From: an uncultured Clostridia bacterium
GTDB taxonomy: Bacteria; Bacillota; Clostridia; TANB77; CAG-508
NCBI GenBank assembly: GCA_947629805.1
Contig: CANRFE010000007.1
Span: forward strand, 1 to 22,141
DNA: 22,141 nucleotides
Reading direction: 5' to 3'
Below the pieces are notes generated by a model that was given only the letters and a program-made list of their open reading frames with translations, did not search any database and was not told the DNA's origin. Position 1 is the first letter of the stretch. Each line of letters starts with the position of its first letter. The translations under genes and the position numbers were made by a program. Shown in pieces: positions 18,188-22,141 of the stretch.

Positions 18188-18502
18188 TTAATCCTTATGA
18201 ATTATATGTATTGGAAAATCTTGTGATTTTAATACCTCTTTTAAACATTTTGGTACAATATTATATTCTTCTATTTTATTTACATCTAACCATTCATATC
18301 TTAAATACTCTTTTCCTATTTCTTCTTTGATTTCTCTTTTTACGGTTTCCTTTGAGCTTTCCCCTATTGCTATTCTGCCACCTGTTAAAGTACAATGATC
18401 TTTACGTATATCTCTATGAACTAATATTTTGTTATTGTGTATAATAACAGCTGCTGCTCGTATATTTAGTTTATAATTTTCTATATCTAGAGTTAAATCC
18501 AT
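18188..18502 (-). CDS. NUDIX hydrolase, internally shortened
   Basis: 104 residues. Begins like a typical Nudix protein (IRAAAVIIHNNKILVHRD) and carries a complete Nudix box, G-x5-E-x7-R-E-x-x-E-E-x-G (within GGRIAIGESSKETVKREIKE). Directly after EEIGKE it jumps to YLRYEWLDVNKIEEYNIVPKCLKEVL, which is the usual C-terminal segment. The middle strands that normally lie between (about 40-50 residues; family length ~140-155) are missing in frame. Likely an internal deletion that removed part of the fold, so possibly inactive. No CGG codon is involved. RBS-like aaggaaatgag precedes the ATG. Last gene of the five-gene minus-strand operon, 19 bp after the DUF2752 stop. Confidence 0.72.
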   Translation of the reverse strand: MDLTLDIENYKLNIRAAAVIIHNNKILVHRDIRKDHCTLTGGRIAIGESSKETVKREIKEEIGKEYLRYEWLDVNKIEEYNIVPKCLKEVLKSQDFPIHIIHKD

Positions 18503-18521
18503 ATCTCATTTCCTTTTCCTT

Positions 18522-18900
18522 CTAAAGATTTCTTAAAACCGTAAAAATTGCTATGACAACTAAAAAAACAATCCAAAATTTTGTCTTTGGATACAAAAAT
18601 ACCAAACTATCCTTTTTTCGAAATGCATTCCATATATATAGAATATTGACAAATAGCAAATAAAGAATGGTAAGGAAAAAAATAGGATGATAAGTAAAAC
18701 TTCCTTGAAAATCTCCTTGTATAAAATGAATTACACATCTTGTTCCTTGACAACTTGGGCATAAAATACCAAAGGTACCGATAAATAGGACATGTTGGCA
18801 AAAACCTTGTCAAATTGAATTGTACCAGAAAAAAAAGAAGGAGAACTAAAAATACAAGCCCTAATTCTATAAAAAGCATTGTTTTTATTTTTCTATTCAT
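18522..18900 (-). CDS. DUF2752 membrane protein, joined by +1 shift at CGG
   Basis: 125 residues once joined. N-terminal helix (~8-28), then TRFLPTCPIY, CGG, GTFGILCPSCQGTRCVIHFIQGDFQGSFTYHP and two more hydrophobic helices (~80-95, ~108-122). The cysteine motif C-P-x8-C-P-x-C-x-G-T-R, followed by GDF and a conserved HP, is the DUF2752 signature and spans the frame change. Without the shift (CGG at codon 41, 18778-18780) the first frame gives a nonsensical tail (RYLWYFMPKLSRNK...) that stops at 18607. The ATG at 18900 with agaagg upstream is preferred to an earlier ATG at 18918; the start then overlaps the GGDEF stop by 8 bp, suggesting coupled translation. Function of the family is unknown. 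Confidence 0.82.
18777..18780 (-). other. CGG +1 recoding site 4 (CGGT) in DUF2752 gene
   Basis: Zero frame CCT ATT TAT CGG TAC CTT TGG. Skipping the C gives TAT GGT ACC TTT GGT ATT, that is Y-G-T-F-G-I-L-C-P-S-C. The spacing between the two CP motifs is then the normal one for DUF2752. A second CGG near the end (18539-18541) is out of frame in the restored reading. Confidence 0.83.
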
Positions 18901-19825
18901 AATTTTTCCTTCTATCAATTACATAGGTACTTCCTTGAATAGTTTTGGCTAAATGTTTTACGCTTGCTCCTACTTCTCCAATTTCCAACACATTATGAAA
19001 TCTTCCTTTTTCTACTTCTACTACGCCAATAGAAATAGATGTCAATGGAAATTGTTCCATCATGCCTTTTCTATTTTCCACTTCGATATATCCTTGTTTA
19101 CTATCTTTTTCTGTAAAATAATTTAATACATTTGCATCAAAGTCTGCAATAATATTTTGGCATATTTTTTCGTAGTCTGCGTTTGCTACAATAGCAACAA
19201 AATCGTCTCCTCCAATATGCCCTACAAAGCTATCTTCGTATTCCTCTGTATGAATATTTTTTAAGATAGTTTTAGCTGTAAATTTGATCATTTCATCTCC
19301 CTTTAAGAAGCCATAAACATCATTATAAGCCTTAAAATTATCTAAATCTAAATACATCATAGCAAAAGTTTCTTTTGCTAGAAAACGTTTTTTTAATTCT
19401 GCTTGTATTTGAACATTTCCTGGAAGTCCTGTTAAAGGACTTACTCTTCGATTGATATAAATTAGTTTTAAAATATTTTGGATAGTATAATATAAATATT
19501 CTTCATCAATAGGGTGTTTAATATAGTGCGCTACCCCTAATTTTAACATAGATAGACGATGCTCATGCTCTTTATTAGAAGACAAAACAATAATAGGAGT
19601 AATACTATTGTCTTCGTCTTGCTTAATCGTTTTGCACATTTCTAAGCTGTCTTCTTTTATAGTATCTTCGTTGATAATAATAAGTGTTGGAATGTTTTTT
19701 AATGCTACTTCTAGCTTGTTTGTAGCAACACTTGTAAAGCGATAATTTTTATCGTCTTTAAACATTCTTTTTAAGGTTTCTTTTAAGGTTTTATCTTCAT
19801 CAATTAAATAAATTTCTTGTACCAT
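18893..19825 (-). CDS. REC-like plus GGDEF-domain protein, degenerate at key sites
   Basis: 310 residues. A response-regulator receiver fold (~1-120: acidic pair in LIDED, YIKHP lysine) has Asn52 where the phospho-accepting Asp is expected (PTLIIINED), so phosphorylation-dependent control is doubtful. It is joined to a GGDEF domain (~130-305: SPLTGLPGN, MYLDLDNFKAYND, HIGGDDF at ~203-209, ISIGV). The signature is GGDDF rather than GGDEF/GGEEF, and no RxxD inhibitory site is seen just upstream. It could be a diguanylate cyclase or a nucleotide-binding sensor. The RBS aaggag overlaps the last codons of the upstream gene (2 bp between stop and start), so translation is probably coupled. No CGG triplet of the gene strand occurs. 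Confidence 0.82.
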   Translation of the reverse strand: MVQEIYLIDEDKTLKETLKRMFKDDKNYRFTSVATNKLEVALKNIPTLIIINEDTIKEDSLEMCKTIKQDEDNSITPIIVLSSNKEHEHRLSMLKLGVAHYIKHPIDEEYLYYTIQNILKLIYINRRVSPLTGLPGNVQIQAELKKRFLAKETFAMMYLDLDNFKAYNDVYGFLKGDEMIKFTAKTILKNIHTEEYEDSFVGHIGGDDFVAIVANADYEKICQNIIADFDANVLNYFTEKDSKQGYIEVENRKGMMEQFPLTSISIGVVEVEKGRFHNVLEIGEVGASVKHLAKTIQGSTYVIDRRKNYE

Positions 19826-19827
19826 AA

Positions 19828-20653
19828 TTACTCCTTATTTTTTTTCTTACTATTTTCCTTTAATTTCTTTATATCGATTTTTTGACTTAAAAATGCACTT
19901 ATACTTTCTGATTTCATACTAGGGAATGCTTTTTTTAAACGATTGGCATGACGATATATTTTGAGTTTTAATCTTGCTTGTGTTATTTTTAATTCTCTAA
20001 TAATATGTTCTATATTTTCTATACTGCTTTTTTCTATTGCAACTGTTTTTAGTTTTGCTTTTTCTTTTATCTCTTTTAATTCTTTTACTTTTTCTTTAAT
20101 ATTCTCGCTTATTTCATTTACCTTTTTAATAGCCACTTCAAATTTTGTAACAGCCATAATACTAAAAATAACATCTATGAAAATAATAATTCCTATACAA
20201 ATGACAAACCATAATAACATATTGACTGGTACAATTTCAATATATTGTTTGACAAAAGGATGAATATAGCGAATAAAAAAGACTCCCAAAACACCCCAAA
20301 ACAAGGAATTTTTTAAGCATACTCTTCCTTGCAAATTAAATTTTAAGTGCGAGTAATCCCAATATTTTGTTTTGAAGACCGTTTCTAAGAAAAAACCAAC
20401 ACAATACTCCCATAAAGATAATAAGAAGAAAGCAGCAAAAAATAGCAAGACTGGTTTTTCTTTTAAAAAGCTTAACCCGCAATAACATAATTAAGGCACC
20501 AAACCCATAAATAGGGCAAAATGGTCCACTTAAAAAGCCACTATTAACAAATTTCTTTTGTTCTATTGTTTTGGATACAGATTCTAATACCCAACCTGCA
20601 AAAGAATATAAAATAAGATATGTAATAAATTGTAATATCGTATCTGTATCCAT
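19828..20653 (-). CDS. CmpB-family multi-pass membrane protein (putative ABC-transporter-permease family), joined by +1 shift at CGG
   Basis: 274 residues once joined. The N-terminal part (LILYSFAGWVLESV, KKFVNSGFLSGPFCPIYGFGALIMLL) and the later part (KPVLLFFAAFFLLSLWEY, FFLETVFKTKYWDYSHLKFNLQGRVCLKNSLFWGVLG) are both hallmarks of the ABC_trans_CmpB family (PF06541), but lie in different frames. Codon 59 is CGG (20477-20479). Skipping the C gives LL-GLSFLKEKPVLLFF and joins them. About five to six membrane helices are followed by a charged C-terminal coil (VKELKEIKEKAKLK...). Transport has not been demonstrated for this family, so the name is nominal. RBS aaggaag; starts 17 bp after the upstream stop and ends 2 bp before the GGDEF start, spacing that makes sense only for the joined gene. 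Confidence 0.85.
20476..20479 (-). other. CGG +1 recoding site 5 (CGGG) in cmpB-like gene
   Basis: Zero frame ATG TTA TTG CGG GTT AAG CTT. Skipping the C gives TTG GGG TTA AGC TTT TTA AAA GAA AAA CCA, that is L-G-L-S-F-L-K-E-K-P. This matches the family pattern of a hydrophobic segment followed by LK-x-x-P. An extra A in the downstream A5 run (20455-20459 on the plus strand) could also mend the frame, but leaves a charged RVKLFKRK stretch at the membrane segment. The other CGG in the gene is out of frame. Confidence 0.82.
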
Positions 20654-20670
20654 TTTTCTCTTCCTTCTTT

Positions 20671-21594
20671 TTAAATTGTTGTCTCTCCTGAAACTTCGGT
20701 AGATAACCCACTTATACTATAAGCTGTAATGGTTATTTTGTTTTCTCCTTCTGCTAATGTTTGTGTAAATTCCACTTCTTTTGCATTTAAAGCGTTTCCT
20801 GTATTTTGTGGATCTGTTGAATAGAATTGTCCATTTAAGGTATATTCTATTTTTTGAATTCCTTCTTCGTCTGTTACTTTTACTATTAATTCGTTGCCAT
20901 TTCTAGAAAGATTAATTTCTGGTTTCTTTACTCCGCGGAAAATTTGCTCTTTGGTTGTTTCATTTCCTGCTTTATCTACGGCAATAATAGTTAGAGTATT
21001 TTCTCCTTTTAGAATATCAATTTTTTCTTCTATTTGCTTGTTAAAATCTTCCCTTGCATCAACTCTAGTTTCATCTTCTTCATTCCAATAATAAAGCATA
21101 TAATCTAACTCTGTTTCATCTTTTGCTACAATTTTTACTTTTGCATTTTCTACTAATAATTCTATTTCTGGCTTTGTTACATCGCCTTCTTCTAATTCAT
21201 ACATTTGACTATAAGCTGCCGTTTTTCCATTAATATCTGTTACTTCTAATTGAAGAATATTCGTTCCTACTGGTAAATCAATGGTTTCTTCTATTTGATT
21301 TCTTCCTTTTCCTTGTAATACATATTCTGTATCTTCATTCCAATGATACGTAATTTTATCAATTAGTTTATCGTGTGTAACTGTAATTTTTAGAACATTT
21401 CCTTCTTGCAATACTTCTACTAGTGGCACACTTTGCCCTTCTTCTTGCTTTTTTGTTAATATTCCATAAGAAGCTTGCCCTATTAAAATAAGACCAAAAA
21501 TAATGCAAAGAATTGCAAATATTCTAAGAATGGTCTTTATTTCTAATGGTCCACCTTTCTTTTTAGAAGAATTCATATATAATATTTGATTCAA
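20671..21594 (-). CDS. Single-pass membrane protein with tandem Ig-like extracellular domains
   Basis: 307 residues. A short lysine-rich cytoplasmic start (SSKKKGG), one membrane helix (~22-45), then three repeats of an Ig-like beta-sandwich on the outside (~60-140, ~145-225, ~228-305). These have recurring cues such as ITYHWNEDTEYVL, MLYYWNEEDETRV and IEYTLNGQFYST, each followed by a strand pattern like GTNILQLEVTDINGKT, ENTLTIIAVDKAGNET and ENKITITAYSISG. The start is TTG: agaggtg sits 7 bp before it, whereas the next ATG is about 25 bp away from that RBS. First gene of a five-gene operon with its own promoter. A surface scaffold or sensor is plausible; no enzyme motif. Two CGG triplets, out of frame. 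Confidence 0.8.
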   Translation of the reverse strand: MNQILYMNSSKKKGGPLEIKTILRIFAILCIIFGLILIGQASYGILTKKQEEGQSVPLVEVLQEGNVLKITVTHDKLIDKITYHWNEDTEYVLQGKGRNQIEETIDLPVGTNILQLEVTDINGKTAAYSQMYELEEGDVTKPEIELLVENAKVKIVAKDETELDYMLYYWNEEDETRVDAREDFNKQIEEKIDILKGENTLTIIAVDKAGNETTKEQIFRGVKKPEINLSRNGNELIVKVTDEEGIQKIEYTLNGQFYSTDPQNTGNALNAKEVEFTQTLAEGENKITITAYSISGLSTEVSGETTI

Positions 21595-21649
21595 CTTTTT
21601 TCACCTCTACTCATAATAAGAAAAATATGGAAATTTTTATTCGAAATAA

Positions 21650-21678
21650 ATTATATCATAAGCATTTTTTAATGTAAA
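21650..21678 (-). promoter_or_regulatory. Sigma-A type promoter for the Ig-like/CmpB/GGDEF/DUF2752/NUDIX operon
   Basis: Minus strand: TTTACA (21678-21673), 17-bp spacer ending in TGA, TATAAT (21655-21650). It lies about 55 bp before the TTG start of the first gene. Confidence 0.82.
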
Positions 21679-21703
21679 CTATTTTCTCCAAAAACTACCA
21701 CAA

Positions 21704-21743
21704 AAATAAAAGCAACTAGAAGTTCTTCTAATTGCTTTTATTT
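21704..21743 (-). terminator. Intrinsic terminator after the surface-protein gene
   Basis: Long stem: aaataaaagcaactagaag (21704-21722) and cttctaattgcttttattt (21725-21743) pair with one mismatch. On the minus strand it begins 3 bp after the stop of the surface-protein gene, and its 3' side is U-rich and continues into more U. It insulates the next operon's promoter. Confidence 0.83.
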
Positions 21744-21746
21744 GTA

Positions 21747-22141
21747 TTATAATAATACATATTTTTTAATGAAAAGAATGCCTGTTGCTAAAATTCCTAA
21801 AGTAGTTGCTAGTAAGCTCATATAGGTTATGTTTTCTCCCTTACCTGTTTTAATCGTGAATAGAACTGGTGCATCATCAATGTCATCTTCTCCTGGTTTT
21901 TTATTGTCTGGTGTTGAATCAATATCTGGTGTATTGCTATCATTTTTGTCTTTACTAATTTCTGCTACATTGACTTTTTGTCCAAAATTATTTTTTCCAT
22001 TTATCCAAGTAAGTACAATTTCTACCTCTGCTGTTTCTCCTGGTTGTAATAAAGTATCTTTTAATTGGTCTGTTACTACTTTTCCGTTTACTTCTTTCCA
22101 CTTAGGGTTATCTGCTGCTTCAAATTTTAAGCCTTCTGGAA
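21747..22141 (-). CDS. C-terminal end of a membrane-anchored surface protein (5' part outside window)
   Basis: About 130 residues, open to the right edge. A beta-rich domain (PEGLKFEAADNPKWKEVNGK, TDQLKDTLLQPGETAEVEIV, LTWINGKNNFGQKVNVAEI) precedes an acidic, proline-containing stalk (DSNTPDIDSTPDNKKPGEDD) and a last motif FTIKTGKGENITYMSLLATT leading into a membrane helix and IKKYVLL. The KTGKG-helix-positive tail layout resembles the anchors of clostridial surface proteins with repeated SpaA/DUF11-like domains, but no proper LPXTG is present, so simple membrane anchoring seems likelier. The one CGG (22084-22086) is out of frame. Followed by a strong terminator. Confidence 0.75.
   Translation of the reverse strand, partial: PEGLKFEAADNPKWKEVNGKVVTDQLKDTLLQPGETAEVEIVLTWINGKNNFGQKVNVAEISKDKNDSNTPDIDSTPDNKKPGEDDIDDAPVLFTIKTGKGENITYMSLLATTLGILATGILFIKKYVLL

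Noticed and set aside
1020..20653. Random sequencing errors or ordinary pseudogenes as the cause of the five frameshifts
   Set aside because: Not excluded, but unattractive. All five shifts go the same way, all coincide with the only in-frame CGG codons of the window, and the downstream frames are clean over long stretches with correct motifs and operon spacing. Site 3 has no homopolymer.

Overview
The window comes from a low-GC Firmicute, most likely a spore-forming clostridial relative. The signs are AT-rich coding, strong AGGAGG-type ribosome binding sites, textbook sigma-A promoters, a ClpE-type unfoldase, and CwlD-like and BofC-like sporulation/germination proteins. No tRNA, rRNA or CRISPR array is visible.

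Layout. (1) 1-1019: the 3' part of an IS110-family transposase, followed by about 320 bp of non-coding DNA with tandem hairpins. (2) 1020-13200, minus strand: an apparent operon read from a divergent promoter near 13250. It encodes an SH3/NlpC-P60 cell-wall hydrolase, ComEC, a BofC-like membrane protein and a giant cyclic beta-1,2-glucan synthase-like protein whose C-terminus is missing next to the IS. (3) 13320-16347, plus strand: clpE-like and pgsA. (4) 16401-18087: cwlD (minus) and a histidine phosphatase (plus), divergently transcribed. (5) 18188-21680, minus strand: a tight five-gene operon (Ig-like membrane protein, CmpB-family membrane protein, degenerate REC-GGDEF protein, DUF2752 protein, shortened NUDIX protein). 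(6) 21747-22141: the C-terminal end of a cell-surface protein.

Main discovery. Five genes (cyclic glucan synthase, comEC, cwlD, DUF2752, cmpB-like) are each broken by a frameshift, and all five breaks obey one rule. Each happens exactly at an in-frame CGG codon, and reading the CGGN quadruplet as one residue (skipping the C and reading GGN as glycine) restores the rest of the protein. I checked every CGG/CCG triplet by eye against the reading frames. These five are the only in-frame CGG codons in roughly 6,900 codons, while about 36 other CGG triplets inside genes are all out of frame. The restored joins reproduce conserved family motifs, rebuild the metal-binding site of CwlD and the catalytic region of GH94, and give normal operon spacing. 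The simplest reading is that this organism does not read CGG as arginine but makes an obligate +1 shift (or quadruplet decoding) there, with no obvious slippery sequence, internal Shine-Dalgarno or nearby stop. The shift rule is strongly suggested by the sequence; the mechanism (loss of tRNA-Arg(CCG), a tRNA-Gly with an enlarged anticodon loop, or another cause) cannot be seen here.
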